A stretch of 64,000 nucleotides of DNA from Zygaena filipendulae (lineage: Eukaryota; Arthropoda; Insecta; Lepidoptera; Zygaenidae), in contig OU015649.1 of NCBI GenBank assembly GCA_907165275.2, positions 5,920,001 to 5,984,000 on the forward strand, given 5' to 3'. Position 1 is the stretch's first letter; the number at the start of each line of letters is the position of its first letter. The notes beneath the pieces are model-generated. The model did not search any database, was not told the origin of the DNA, and worked only from the letters and a program-made list of their open reading frames with translations. This document shows, in pieces, positions 39,881 to 52,340 of this stretch. A program made the position numbers and the translations under genes.

Positions 39881-42172
39881 ACGACACTTTCAAAAATATT
39901 GTTATACACACTTTACAATATATAGTTTATAACTATACAACTTTACAATATATAGTTTATACATTAGACCGTGGGGACTCTGAAATTAACGCGAGTGAAA
40001 TCACGAGGCACAACTAGTTATTTATATAGCTGTTACAACACTAAAACGTTCTCAGAACGAGAGAAGAGATATAAACGGAATACTAAAAACAAATTACCAG
40101 GTGGGTCATATGGAATTTCACTTGTGGATGTTAAACCCCATCTTGATCCAATCTGTAAACAGAAAATTGTAAAAAAAAATCAATGGGCATACCTACCGTT
40201 TATGAATGGATAATGGGTATTGCTATAAATATGAACTTAATTTATCCAGCTGATCTGTAAATTACAAAACTTATGTAACAATACATTTTTTATTGATTAA
40301 TAAAAGTCTAAATACTTTCTTAATAGTATATTGAACTAAACAGTAATTTAAAATATAATTTAGCAACTAATTACCAGCAGTGGCTTTGATGGCTTGCTAG
40401 GTATGGTCATGACAGGTATTACAGGTGTGATCATCAAGCTTATCTGAAATGTAATAGAAAAATATAAGCTATAAATATGCTATAAATATGTAAGTAGGTA
40501 CTAATAAAATCATATTTTTGTACCTTAAAGCATAATATCATCTACTCCACAATCTAAGACAAAAATTGGACCCTGAAATACTAGGTACTGTACTAACTAG
40601 ACTGAACAGGATCTACCCAGATTTAAGTAAATTACTGTACAATAGCTGTTCCCCACGGTTTCATCCAGATTCCGTTTAGGTATGTGTATAAACTTTTCCA
40701 AAAACTTGACAGTAAGTAGGTACAAGATAGTGAAAACTGCATTCAAATCTGTTCTATTTTTTGTTCAGAAGAACTATGCAGGTACAAAGAGATGCAGATA
40801 GCAACTATTTTTATACAAACTAAGAACTAACCTAACCTAACCTTTGTCGTCCAATAACTGAATGAAATGCCATCTTCCAATTCCAATTTGTGGTTTTATG
40901 GCTCCACCTATTTGACGGTGAATGCCATCTTCAATTTCCTTTGCAGAAAAGAGGGTTGGATAGGCAGTTCGCCAGATTTAGTTAAGCAAAACTTGTCAAC
41001 GGTTAAAATCCTTTTCCCCTTAAACGTTTGAGCCACATTTCTCTGATGTTCGTTAGATCGTCACTCAACACTAGATAGTCCTTTTCGTAAATTAAAAACG
41101 TCTTTTTCTTGTGAAAACTTGTGATAAATTTTAAATCCAAAATTAAATCTTTTCATGATTTTTTTTTCAGTGTTACCAACTCTCGAAAACATTTACCCCT
41201 AAAGATAACATTTAGCCCTAAAGGTTAAGTCAAATTTCCCTTAATCTCCCAAAATAAAATCATATTATTAAGTTTATAAAAAATACATAGCGTCAAGTTT
41301 TTGCCTTAGTTTCGAAATTATTAGGGCGAAAATATTGGTTTTCATAAAAAAAAAATTGATCAAAAGCAAAAATGTCTAGATTTTTTTTAAGAAACATTTA
41401 ATATCAAAATTTCTATACAATTAATAATTTATACTTAAAAATTGCGGCATTAATATATTATAATACGATTAACAAATTTTCCCCTAAATTTTTATTTGTT
41501 TAAATTTACTCCTTTGGAGAAGGCACAGGAATCTGAGTCCATACAGCCAATTCAGTTGTACTTTTCTTCTTCTGAAGTTATTGGTGGGATGCATTTTGAT
41601 GCTTTACCGGAACTTTTGGTAGCAACTCTTCACAGTTGAGCCTTAATAGCAACTTAGGACGCTCTGTGGGAAGTTGTATTAGTAAAACGACAACCTCCCG
41701 ATGAACGCAACATTTTATGTTATCTTACTGTTTCCGCACACTGTTTATCACTAATGGATGACTATTATACAAAATCCACCACATTCACACAATATTAGTT
41801 GCCATAAACTAATTTGTAAAACAAAGAAATAAAATTGAGACCCATTTCTGTTAATCCCGCCAAAAGTCCTCCACTAAATATTTATTAATATATAATAGGT
41901 AGGTAGAGATCATCTAAGCTAAAATGACGCGCCCCTCCATCGGGTCTACGCACACGCACAGCCGTTAAAATATGGATACGACACATATAAATCTGGTTTG
42001 TCTATTCATCACAAGTGTGCAATACTGTCGCCGCACTCACACTCAAAGAGTATATAACCACTAAATAGATATTATCAGTATAATTATGATCCCGCATATC
42101 TAAAACTGCTATTGAAGTAGTGGGCTGCGTTATTTTAGTTTAGATAAGCTCTACATAGATATTCCAAGCCAT

Positions 42173-42640
42173 GGGTATGTTCCGTAAACACTAAGAGCAC
42201 TGTAAGGTATGACGTCACTGCAGTATACTGCGAAGCTGTTCTTATAAAGTTAGCTATACTGAGCAATAATGATCGGTTTACTTTAAAATGGAACGCAGTC
42301 TAGTATACTGTCATCCATCAAACATTTTTTGCTGCCATGTTACGACTGGTACTTACTACTGGTAGACAAAATAATTTACATCGACGAGAATCGATAAAAA
42401 TTGGCTAGATGAAATTTTATCGTGTTGCGCATCTGAGCTCTGCATGTCATTGTCACGTCACGCTTTAAAACCCACAGGTTGACCATGTGGTCAAACCACT
42501 GAGAGCACCTTACCAGTACAAAAATGGCGACGATTATGACGTCATACCGCCTACTGCGGGCACTGCGGCAGTATGCTGAAAGTTATTCAGGGCACTGGGA
42601 GCACTGGGCCTGTGGTATCAGTCCATTTTGGAACATATCC
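42173..42640. mobile_element. Possible MITE with GGTATGTTCC ends
   Basis: GGGTATGTTCC near 42174 is mirrored by GGAACATATCC near 42630. Both inner flanks carry variants of AGAGCACT and a TGACGTCA-containing stretch. The TIR is short and imperfect, so the boundaries are tentative. Confidence 0.35.
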
Positions 42641-43084
42641 TATAAACGGTAGAAACGGGTTAACCACAAACTACATAGAGTTCAAAGATTTATATTCTCT
42701 TTGGATATTGGGTTGACACTTGACAATGGTGTTTGAGGGGAGACACACGGGTTCGGGCGGGGAGGTAAACTTCATGCAACATTTTGCTCTACGGACCAAA
42801 ATTTTTCCTTGAAGATTACTGGGCGTGGAAACCAAGTAGTAGGCACAAATTATTTGGTAGTTGGTACCTAGACCTAGCACTTAGCAGATGTCAAATGTCA
42901 ATGACAAGACACTTGACAGACAATTGACAAATGCCAAATCCACGACAAAATAGAATTTTTTTTTTTTTTGTTAATATGAACATTCGCTTGAATATGAATA
43001 TCTCAATCTATTACATTATAATTAAAATAAATAAAAAGTAACTTCTAAATGTTAATAAACTAAAACTAAACTTAACCTAACCTA

Positions 43085-43545
43085 AAATAAAGCTAAAATA
43101 TATTATTAAAAGGAGTCCCTTTAGGCAAGGTTCCGAAGATACTGGCAGCGTTCCCCCTTTGAATAACTAGGCTAATTCTTTGTCCGAGGTAGCTCCCAGC
43201 TCTTCGGTCTCCTGTGATATCGACTAACATTTTTGCTATTTCCTTAAAAAGCCTTATAGCGCTAGGACCCCACGGACCAAGGGTCTCGACACCGAATGGG
43301 ACAAAATCATATTCAAGCCCTAGACCCCTGTATTTGCGTGCTTTAGTATTTTCAGCCGCTTCGCAGGCCGCACCAGCTCTGTTATTGGTTCCATGTAGAT
43401 GGGAAGGGGCCAGCGTGTCTGAACAGGTTGCATCCCTACCAACACCCGCCCCATCTTCCATGGAATCAAACTCATACCGTCCGGTCTCTTGCCATCGTCT
43501 CTTGCAATACCAGTCGGCTCAAGAAGACTTGGCACGTTGACGGTG
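43085..43545 (-). pseudogene. LINE ORF2 C-terminal fragment, frameshifted
   Basis: The upstream part in one frame reads [20 protein letters not shown]. After a shift near 43440, the next frame continues [16 protein letters not shown] and then YDFVPFGVETLGPWGPSA, ending QRISLVIQRGNAASIFGTLP. This DGKRPDG...DFVPFGVETLGPWGPSA series is a known, widespread C-terminal segment of non-LTR reverse transcriptase proteins. The catalytic domain is missing. Confidence 0.75.
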
Positions 43546-43913
43546 CACGGTGGTAAGGGATATACGGTGGTTATATTATATTATCTTTGCTATGAGACAT
43601 TTGGCGGCATTTGAGCAAAATCGACGTTAATTTTATTTCCTTGTTTTGAAAATTAAATAACGTTTTACTATATAACTTCCTACAGAGCATCTAATTAAGG
43701 TCCAATTATTATGAATAATAGGGTACTTGCATGAGATTGCAATTTATAATGAGAAATTGTGTCAATATTTCAAAAATAGAGCATTATTTATTTATTTATT
43801 TATTTTATTGGCACACCAACTGCTTACAGGCAAAGCATTATATTAATAACTAATTATAGGTAAACTAAGACAAGCCTATTCGCTAATAATAGGTGTGAAA
43901 CAACATTCGCAAT

Positions 43914-44542
43914 AGGGTACTTGCATGATTTTTTTTTTCAGTCTTTTCAAGATATATGGCCTACTTAAACAAAGCAAGAAAAAGAAAACAAATATATGCA
44001 TAAATTAATTAAATAGAGTGTTTCAAAGTTCCTACTTTAGACCTTACCGCCGAAACGCGGAATGACGTCACTAATTCAAAATTACGCCTTATCAATCTGT
44101 GATAGAAATGTCACTGTCGTATTGACAGGGTCATATGACACTGACAGACAGATAACTTCAATATCAAAAAGTGAAATTAAGGTTGAACTGTGTCGATTTA
44201 CTTCCAAAAGTTCCAGTAAAGAATCGAAATGCATCTTACCGATGCATTTTAAAGTAAAAAACTTCAGAAAATGGAAAATATGCGTTGACTGTATGTACTT
44301 AGTTTCTTTTGCCTTCTCTGAAAGAGGAAAATGTTTCCTAAAAAAATAAAAGTGACGTCATGTGTTAAGCTTGGCTGTGATTGGTGTTTCGTTGCAACGT
44401 TCCGTTTCACAAAATTAAAAGTTGAATATTTTGGAAACTATTGGACATTTTTTAGTAAATCTTTCACGATAACGCTTTTCTAAGGCTCTATTTTTGAAAT
44501 ATTGACACAATTTCTTATAATAAATTTCATGCAAGTACCCTA
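43914..44542. mobile_element. MITE with GGGTACTTGCATGA ends
   Basis: The element starts ATAGGGTACTTGCATGA and ends TCATGCAAGTACCCTAT, a perfect 17-base inverted pair. The interior matches 15102-15686 in large part. A truncated left end of another copy lies at 43722-43780 and a partial inverted copy follows at 44545-44740. The 95-residue open frame inside is a by-product. Confidence 0.75.
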
Positions 44543-46071
44543 TTTAGTAGATTCGTGAAAGATTTACAAAAAATTATCAACAATTTCCAAAGTATTCAAC
44601 TTTTAATTTTGTGAAAAGGAACGTTGCAAAGAAACACCAAACACAGCCACGCTTAACATATCACGTCACTTTTATTTTTTTAGGAAACATTTACCTCTAT
44701 CAGGGAAGGCACAATAAACTAATTGCATACAGTCAACCCATATTTTCATTACCTCATCAGTACCTCAGAAGAATAATTGTTCTGAGCTACGCTACGTACA
44801 AAGCTCAGAAGATGTGCGTTCCGTGGGTTTGGGCGCAGTTGTTCGGTTACAATTTCACTCGTTTGAGTTGCAACTAAGCCACAGAACGATCGAGTTGTTT
44901 TATAACCTCAAAATATTTGAAATTTCAAGCGCCATTTATTTTCTCTCAACTCACATTGCAAATGAGACTGTTTTTCATCCAATTATAAACTTTTTCTGAC
45001 CTCCCCTTTGTTTGTAAGAACTCCGATTGATTTCTTTTCGACGAATCCGGTTTTTGGCGCAAACTTTGACACTTCTTAAACAATACATAGCTGTCAGAGT
45101 GAAAATTAACTTGCTTCGGAGATGGTTGTTTGGTTGCTGCACTCTGAGCCACGGAACGGGTGAAACTGTGGCCACTAATAGACCACAATTTATTATACCA
45201 AAGACTCTTTGAAATATATTTTATACGCATAACTAATGTATCATAATAATTTTAAATAAAAATCTTTTTTGACAATAAGAACATTCATCAAAATCTTTAT
45301 TTGTCAATCACTCAGAACAATAACTGTTATTTTTCTGAGGCCAATCACTTCTTTTTTTACAAAAAAACTAAATATCTATATTATTGACATAGAGGTACTT
45401 ATAATTATAGACGCCATTATTAAAGAAGAAGAAGAAGAAACTACGCTCTGACAGCTGTCAGAGTAAAATTTTAATTACATTTTAATGTAGTGTGATCACT
45501 CGCTCTCTCTCTCACTCACCGACCCTAAATTGGAACCAATTTAGGGACCAATTTAAGGTCACACACACTACATTAAAATGTAACCTAGAGTAGTCGATTT
45601 AGGATTTAGTGTAGTGTGATTACTCGCTCTCTCTCACTCACTCACGGACCCTAAATTGTATCCGATTTAGAGCACTAAATTGGTGCTCTAAAATTGCAAG
45701 GTGTGATAAGCGCTTAAGTCTAGTTAATTTGTGGTGTGACTCAGAACCACAAGAGGTATTACACCTAAGTCTAGTTAATTTGTGATACTACCTCAGAACC
45801 GTTCCCGTATATATTGTATTATCCGCCTAGTAAACTTTAAGCAAAAATTTTGGTCCGTAGAAAATTATTTTTAATCTGGATTTGCAAAATGTTGCATGAA
45901 GTTTACCTCCCTGCCCGAACCCGTGTGTCTCCCCCTTTATTCTTCTGAGGTCTCCCCCTTTATTCTTCTGAGAGTATCTCTAAGTAGTTTGTGTGTGTAT
46001 TATCTATGCTCAGAACCAGAGAGAAGGTAATCACTAATTCACTACATTCTCAGAACATTAACAGTAGCACA
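44543..46071. other. Mosaic of short inverted repeats and repeat termini
   Basis: No gene. It contains a partial inverted MITE copy (44545-44740), several CTCAGAAsAATAAC motifs (44767, 45313), a 110-base foldback (45473-45582, arms containing ACATTTTAATGTAGTGTG), a CTCTCTCTCA-rich stretch, and two CTAGTTAATTTGTG motifs (45720, 45771). Confidence 0.6.
45473..45582. repeat. Foldback with ACATTTTAATGTAGTGTG arms
   Basis: ATTACATTTTAATGTAGTGT on the left pairs with ACACTACATTAAAATGTAA on the right across a centre containing CTCTCTCTCTCACTCACC and AATTGGAACCAATTTAGGG. A degraded second copy of the interior follows at about 45605-45700. Confidence 0.65.
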
Positions 46072-46734
46072 GACAATAGACATCCTGGCATAAGAGGCAA
46101 CGAACTTGTAGATAAGCTCGCCAAATCTTCAAAGGATATTCAAATTTGTAGTTTTAAAGTACCGCATTTAGATTTGATTTCTTTTGTAAAAAAGAAGGTC
46201 TAATTCCTTGCAGTCGACCAAAAACGTTAAAGGAAAATGGCTTGCAGAATTTGTCCCAGTTCCCAGCACTAAGTCGGTTTGAAAAACATACAAAATTTTT
46301 AGGAAGGTCTTTCATATTCACTTTAAGCAGATTACGCATTGGTCATGCCCGTTTCCCTTCATATATTTTTAGATTAAAATTAAGTGAATCTGCTGTTTGT
46401 AACTATTGTAATTATTTTTTGTGCGATCTTGATCATATAATTTTTCAATGTCCTCAATTCAACTTGCAAAGGCTATTGTTCATTAGTTTATGTAAAAATG
46501 CAGATGTTAAAAATATTCCGAACTCAGTACAAGGTTTACTAAAGCTTCCACAGCTTTAGCCTTTAATTTATAATTTTGTAATTAATACTATAGGTAGTTT
46601 ATAGGTAGATAATAATTTATGTTTTATATTCTTCTATTATTGTTCTAACTGTAATTATTATTAATACTTAAAATATTGTAATTTGGTTTAAGCTGATGGC
46701 CGTGTTGCCAAAGCTTTCAATAAATTAAAAAAAA
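46072..46734 (+). pseudogene. 5'-truncated Jockey/I-type LINE with target duplication
   Basis: Starts inside the RNase H region (HPGIRGNELVDKLAKSS), shifts frame near 46200, and continues to a C2HC zinc knuckle: CNYCNYFLCDLDHIIFQC (C-x2-C, then H and C). The 3' end carries AATAAATT and a short A-run. ACAGTAGCACA stands on both sides (46061-46071 and 46735-46745), an 11-base target-site duplication, so this is one insertion of 663 bases with both ends known. Confidence 0.85.
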
Positions 46735-46745
46735 ACAGTAGCACA

Positions 46746-47194
46746 TTCAGAAGAATAGGTAGCACGTATGTTCTCTTATTCGTCTGTGCGTAGATCTCAG
46801 AAGAATAACTAGGGTAGCACCTCAGAAGAATAACATTCTTCTGAGGGTAGCACAGCAGAACACGCCATAGATCACAAATTAACTAGACATATGCCATAGA
46901 TGCCATAGATACAATACAATACAATCTTTAGACATTTAATTTCATCTAGTTAATCTGAGGTTAATTTGTGATACAATATATACGGGAAGAACACGCCTAA
47001 TTATAATTTATTTAAATTATGATCTTTGGTGGACCGTGGGGTTGCTTTTTTTGACTTTTTGAGTTTATTTTGATTAATTTTGCGTTCCTCCGAGGTTACT
47101 TTTACTTTGTACATTTACCTTCAAATAACTTTAACTAGTAGGTGTTTATTCCGTATTTTATACGGCACGTCTGCGGTCGTTCCAAACTTGCATT
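46746..47194. other. Upstream region of CCDC25 with motif cluster
   Basis: 46746-46990 holds three CTCAGAAGAATAAC-type motifs and two ACAAATTAACTAGAC-type motifs. 46990-47194 is presumably the promoter and 5' UTR of CCDC25; no clear TATA box is seen. Confidence 0.5.
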
Positions 47195-49072
47195 ATGGTG
47201 TTTTATTTTACGAGTAACGTGGTGGCTCCACCGGTTACACTGTTTATGGGAGCAGATAAACATGAAAGTAAGTAGGTATTTATCAATAAATGTACCTGTT
47301 AGGTACATTAATAATTTCCCAGATCATTCTAAACTTAGCTACATGTTGAGTTCACCCAAAATCTCAATTTCACTAAAGAACATACTATTTTTGGCAGAGT
47401 TGGTTGTTTTTGAGTCGGTTTCTGTCTAAATATTATATTCTTCTGGCTTGCTCTGGTCTAATAGGCTTTTTGCCTGGCTGCAGAGCAAGTCAAGCATAAT
47501 CATTTAAACCTAGTAATTTTTTATTTGCTTAGCACTAAAGTGTAGTAACTTTTTTTTGTTTTTTTTTATTCTGAAATATTGTCAGGCTTTTAGAACATAA
47601 TATTATGTCCTGCTTTAAAAAGTTATGATTAGCTATTAAAAAAGGTACATCCAGCTTTTAGAATAAAATATCCAGCCAAATAAACACAAAAGCCAGTAAG
47701 CACTGGCTTTTGTGTTTTTGGACCTGGCAACCCTTGTCACACTTGTAAATGAAAGTGAACATTCCCGTTTAATTTTTAACTTGAAAGGATACACTCAGAA
47801 ATGAATTTTTAAAACTGGTTAATTTATGGATATAAGAAAACCTTTTTATAAACTGGCATGGGTCTCCTCCACCTAATCCTCTCCACCTCCATCATTCAAT
47901 CAATAAAACAGAAGAATGAATTAAGTTTACTTTTGATATTTGCAGATGAAGATTTAATAAAATGGGGTTGGCCTGAAGATGTCTGGTTTCATGTTGATAA
48001 AGTGTCATCAGCCCATGTATATTTACGTCTGGCCCCAGTAAGTATATTTTTCTAGATCTACACTACAAAATACAGTGCTGACAAAAATATGAATTTTAAA
48101 ATCATATGCATCGTGTGGCCAGTTGCAATGCAGCTATCCGTCTTGCTGACGACAATAAGAAATATGAAAAACCAGTTTCTAATTGCACAGTGATGTGACT
48201 GCCACCCAACCGATCTGATCACTGGGAGCACTGCAGCCCGATCGACGGCCAGCTGGATGGTTGCTATATGCACTCCACCCATGTGTCCTACAATAAGCAC
48301 ATGTTACTGGTTATCCAAATCATATCTATTTAAAACTGGTTTTTAAAATGGTTAAAAATTCTTACAACTATTTCGTAGTCAGTCAGCTGTTTGGCATTGC
48401 GACTAGACACATGGTGTGTATGTACTCATAATCAACTACACTTCCCACTGAAATGTCTGAGCATATTTTTTTTTTGTCTTCCATTTTAATATTTTTATGA
48501 GAATGTATTAACAAATAATATACTTTTAGGGACAGACAATAGATGATATTCCAAATTCTGTGTTGGATGATGCTTGTCAATTAGTTAAGGCTAATTCCAT
48601 AATGGGTAATAAAATGAATGATATTGATATTGTTTACACCATGTGGTCAAATTTGAAAAAAACAGCAGGAATGGAGGTAAGACAAACCAAAATCACTATC
48701 ACATATTGTAAAGCTCCTTTAGAACTAGTGTTAATACCTACTTTTATTATTTTTCAGGCTGGACAAGTAGCATTTCACAAAGACAAAGATGTAAAAAAAG
48801 TCAGAGTTGCAAAAAGAAATAATGAAATAGTAAATAGGCTAAATAAAACTAAAAAGGAAGCATTTCCTGATCTAAGACTAGAACGAGAAAATAGAGATAG
48901 GCTAGAGAGGGAAGATAAGAAAAAACTATTGAGAGAGCAGAAGGAAAAAGAAAAGGAAGAAGAGAAAAAAAAGAAAGATGAGGCTGAATTAAGAAGTTAT
49001 TCAACATTAATGAAACCAGAAAATATGACCACAAATTATGATAATGGAAATGACTCAGATGATTTTATGTAA
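47195..49072 (+). CDS. CCDC25: CCDC25 (coiled-coil domain-containing protein 25)
   Basis: Four exons: 47195-47267, 47946-48037, 48540-48676 and 48758-49072. The protein starts [10 protein letters not shown] and runs through a split codon into [20 protein letters not shown] and SSAHVYLRL, the hallmark of the NFACT-R-like (DUF814) fold. It continues with [20 protein letters not shown] and [11 protein letters not shown], then a long Lys/Glu/Arg coiled coil, and ends [14 protein letters not shown]...DSDDFM, matching the conserved end of the family. About 205 residues, as in other animals. DUF814 domains occur in ribosome quality control factors; human CCDC25 has also been described as a membrane DNA sensor, which cannot be judged here. 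The open frame reading into intron 3 is not coding. It converges on QTRT1. Confidence 0.93.
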
Positions 49073-49108
49073 ATTTTTCTAATTAAAATAATTGAAAAAC
49101 ATATTATG

Positions 49109-50879
49109 TTAATTTTTGACAATGTTTATTCCAACTGAACATAGAGAATTTACTATCCAATTAGGAAAGTTTCTATCAGGATACACTTCTTTAAAAAAAT
49201 TTGTAACAAATTGTGGAAATGTACCATCCTTTATATTTTCTCTCATTGTTCTCATTAAATTAATCTGTAATAAAAGAACTGAAATTAGATATCTGATTTT
49301 GTAGATATTTATCTCTATATGTGAAAAATTCTATGAATACCTGATAGGCAATATTATGAACAGAAATTAAGTGACAAGCCACTGTTTCAACTGTCACAAT
49401 ACAATGCAAGTAGGCCCTTGTATAATTCTTACAGGTGGAACATAAACAATTTTTGTCAATTGGCTGCAAATCTGCTTCATAATTCTTTTGTTTTAGATTT
49501 AATTGTCCTTTGTTTACTAGAGCACATCCAAATCTCTAGAAATTATTTTTAAATTTTAACACAAGTTTGGTTCAAATTACATACTATGTTATGACAATTA
49601 TTATTTATTACTAGCTGTGCCCTGCGGTTTCACCCGCGGTAATTTCGGAGTTCCCGCGGGAATTCCCAGATAAAAAGTACCCTCTGTACCTCTGACAATG
49701 TGCATGCCAAATTTCACCCAAATCCGTTCAGCCGTTTTTGTGTGATTGAGTAACAAACATACAAACATCCACACTTTCACGTTTATAATATTAGTAGGAT
49801 TATGACTTACAGCAGTTCTTGTTGGAAAGACACAATCAAACATGTCAATACCCAATGCCACACAAACAACTAGATCAGATGCCACTCCAACTCCCATTAG
49901 ATAACGAGGCCTATTCTTATCCAGGATCCCTGTGCCAAGGCTCACCATAGGCCAGAAGTCATCTTTAGCTTCTCCACCACTGAAATTAGCTCCAATTTAA
50001 AGATCTTTTAAGGTTAACAGTGGTTTTCCAAACATGCTGATAACCTTTACCTTAATCCTCCTATAGCAAATCCATTGACATCTTTCTTCATATGTTCTCT
50101 GGCACTCTGTTCTCTTAATTCACTATTCAACAAACCCTGGACAATGGGAAATATACTCTGCTCCTTAGGTTTTTTATGAGCTTTTAAACATCTATCCAGC
50201 CATCGAGTAGTTCGCTCTGTAGCTTCTTTATTGCGATCATAGTCTTGAAATGTAGTTTGAACCACATCATCTAATTGCATTATAATATCTGCACCTAAAC
50301 CAAATTTAAGTGTTAATTTTTCAAAGTTGGATAAACATTATTGGTTTTTATAATAAACTTACCAATGCAATTTTGAATTTCAATAGATTTCTCAGGTGTT
50401 AACATTATTTCAGAATCATCATATGGTGACTTAAACTTGACACCTTCTTCAGTGATTTGTGCTAGTTTGAGTAGAGAAACCATTTGGAAACCTCCTGAAT
50501 CCGTTAGTAATGCACGATTCCATCCCATGAATTTATGAAGTCCACCAGCCTTTTTTATCACATCAGTACCAGGTCGGTTGCCTAAATGATATGTATTCCC
50601 AAGAATTATTTCACAGTTTAAACTTTCAAGTTGATCTGGTAACAACCCTTTCATTGTACCCTGAAATCGTAAATTGTATTCAAAAAACTAAGACACATAT
50701 TATATAGCCCAAACATGAAATAGTTGAGATATTTTTAACATCAAGACCTGTGTTCCAACAGGCATAAATACAGGTGTCTTGACTTCATAGTGTGGTAGCT
50801 TCATAAGCCCCACCCGAGCTCTCGAAACTTTACATTCTGATTTCACGTTAAAAGTCAATGCTATTGATTTTGTTCCCAT
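49109..50879 (-). CDS. QTRT1: Queuine tRNA-ribosyltransferase catalytic subunit 1 (TGT)
   Basis: Six exons: 50879-50748, 50660-50363, 50294-50051, 49979-49811, 49535-49341, 49264-49109. The enzyme exchanges guanine 34 for queuine in the anticodons of tRNA-Asp, -Asn, -His and -Tyr, working with QTRT2. Visible features, in order: PVFMPVGTQ, the [12 protein letters not shown] loop, [13 protein letters not shown] carrying the acid/base aspartate, [19 protein letters not shown] and FAIGGL, then [17 protein letters not shown] with the nucleophilic aspartate, and the zinc site CLCSTC plus the His of VHNIAYQ. No catalytic residue is missing. The protein ends [11 protein letters not shown]. Intron 4 contains a GC-block repeat (49613-49802). 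The stop lies 36 bases from that of CCDC25. Confidence 0.93.
49613..49802 (-). repeat. GC-block repeat inside QTRT1 intron 4
   Basis: A clean copy: CTAGCTGTGCCCTGCGG, TTTCACCCGCGGTAATTTC, TTCCCGCGGGAATTCCC, CAAATCCGTTCAGCCG and TTTATAATATTAGTAGGAT. It fills most of a 275-base intron without touching the splice sites. Confidence 0.75.
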
Positions 50880-50980
50880 TTGGAGTTTAACGCAGTTTAT
50901 TTATGCAAAATGAATAGCCGAAAAAGTTGGTAGCAGTCTAACCACAAATTAACTAGACTTATGTCTAAAGAGTCTAAAGA

Positions 50981-52338
50981 GTCTAACGCAACTAGGAACA
51001 AATTAAATTTTGTTCGTGTTTAGCACTCATTTTTTTTTAAATTTTTTTTCCATGGCATCAAAGATGGCCTCACATGCTATTTCAGTCTTTTGTCTCTGAA
51101 TCTTTCTTACAATCTGTCATCTGTTTGTCATGGCGACGCATGTTGTTATTTGGGAAAATAATTGTGTGATTTTTAAAAATTTTGTGTGATTTACGCTTTG
51201 AAAAATGCAGTGTGACTATTAAAAACTATTTTCTTGTGATTGGGTAGTGAAATAGCACCGATTAGACGGTGTAGTACGTATGTAATTTGTAGAAAAAGAT
51301 AGAGTCGACAAAATTTAAATAAAAGGAAATTTATCACGAAATTTCCTATAGATGAAGACCGGTAAGTACAGCTTGAGTAAAGTAATAAAGTATTTTGTTC
51401 TCTTCAGCTATCAGCAAGACTAAAATAATACACTATCTTTTTGAAATGAGAAAAAATATTTGCATGTTTGTAAACCATAGTGATGTAAATCTTCACTATC
51501 GATAAAGTGAGTCGATAAACTTTAATGAATGATGCTGTTATAGTGAATATTTTGGAATATTTTTGTATAGCTGCTGCTGCGTATACTTTTTTCATTACTT
51601 ACTGCAGTTTTCATTAAGTATTATGATCGTATTGTAATAAAGTGAACCTCGTCTTCTGTATAAAGAACTATATTATACTCTATCTTGTTTCTAAGTGTAC
51701 TTGCATGATTGATAGATATTTTAATTTCAGATGTCGACAATGGGTAAAAATATTGGAAATGATGACTTAGCTTACATTCCAATCGAAAAACTTCACGATA
51801 TAAAATATGTCTGTGGAGAAGTAAAGAACGAATGTCGGAAGATAAACGAAAGTTTTTCGCTTTCGGAGGATATTTCTACCGATAATTTAAACAAGGCTCA
51901 ACAAGGAGGCACTGCGAAGTAAATCATTTACTTTCCCAAACAGGTTATTTAATTTTGACATAAAATGTAAATGTAATTTTTAAAGAGAAAATAAATATCT
52001 ATCTATCTAATAACATCATCATCATGACAAACTAAAATATTGGAATAATAATAAATAAATAAAAATAATAATTTATTGTTTCAATTTTACGACAAATATT
52101 TTCCCCCGTTGTAGATTTAATTCACCTGGTATGAAGCCCACGATGCTCTAATGATAATTTATCGATATCGATTTAATCAGGAACTACATGTGGCCATCCC
52201 TATTGTTCTCGTTAATGTTGGTACCCATGAGTTATGAAGTATTTTGACATTTAAATTTTCGCTGTGTTGGTATTGCTGGGTCTGCTAAATGGATTCCAAA
52301 ACCAAGTAAGGAAGTCCCGTCTCTTAAAACGTAGTGAT
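50981..52338 (+). repeat. Direct duplication, copy 1 (about 1.36 kb)
   Basis: Starts GTCTAACGCAACTAGGAAC and ends CTCTTAAAACGTAGTGAT. The same sequence starts again at 52341, 1,360 bases on. The copies differ by isolated substitutions and small indels, with an estimated identity above 95 percent by eye. The copies abut with only CA between them. Confidence 0.9.
51293..51922 (+). pseudogene. THAP-like domain, duplication copy 1 (frameshifted)
   Basis: A first piece ends RKFITKFPIDEDR at the donor CCG|GTAAGT (51361). The second piece starts after TTTCAG at 51731 and resembles the middle of a THAP domain, with W, IGNDDLAYIPIEKLHDIKYV and C. One A is missing near 51751 relative to copy 2, so the THAP frame is broken. 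The final His of the C2CH site is absent (CGEV), and the N-terminal cysteines are not recognisable. Confidence 0.55.
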
Positions 52339-52340
52339 CA

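Larger units (their letters stand above)
37184..43080. other. Gene-poor, AT-rich region with repeats
   Basis: No gene is supported. It contains a tandem duplication (37262-37550), a tRNA-like sequence (38413-38500), a second small tandem repeat (about 38990-39135), reverse GC-block repeats (39557-39880) and a possible 470-base MITE (42173-42640). AT-rich sequence with scattered simple repeats fills the rest. Confidence 0.5.

Noticed and set aside
39215..40446. Possible minus-strand exons (a helical stretch RRRLIEKLGRLLAKSKLLFT near 39215-39345 and a proline-rich piece MITPVIPVMTIPSKPSKP at about 40378-40446)
   Set aside because: The phases do not join without a stop, and no third exon supports them.
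43214..43540. Plus-strand 108-residue open frame
   Set aside because: It is the complement of the LINE fragment read on the minus strand.
44062..44349. 95-residue plus-strand open frame
   Set aside because: It lies within the 43914-44542 MITE, and the related copies do not keep the frame.
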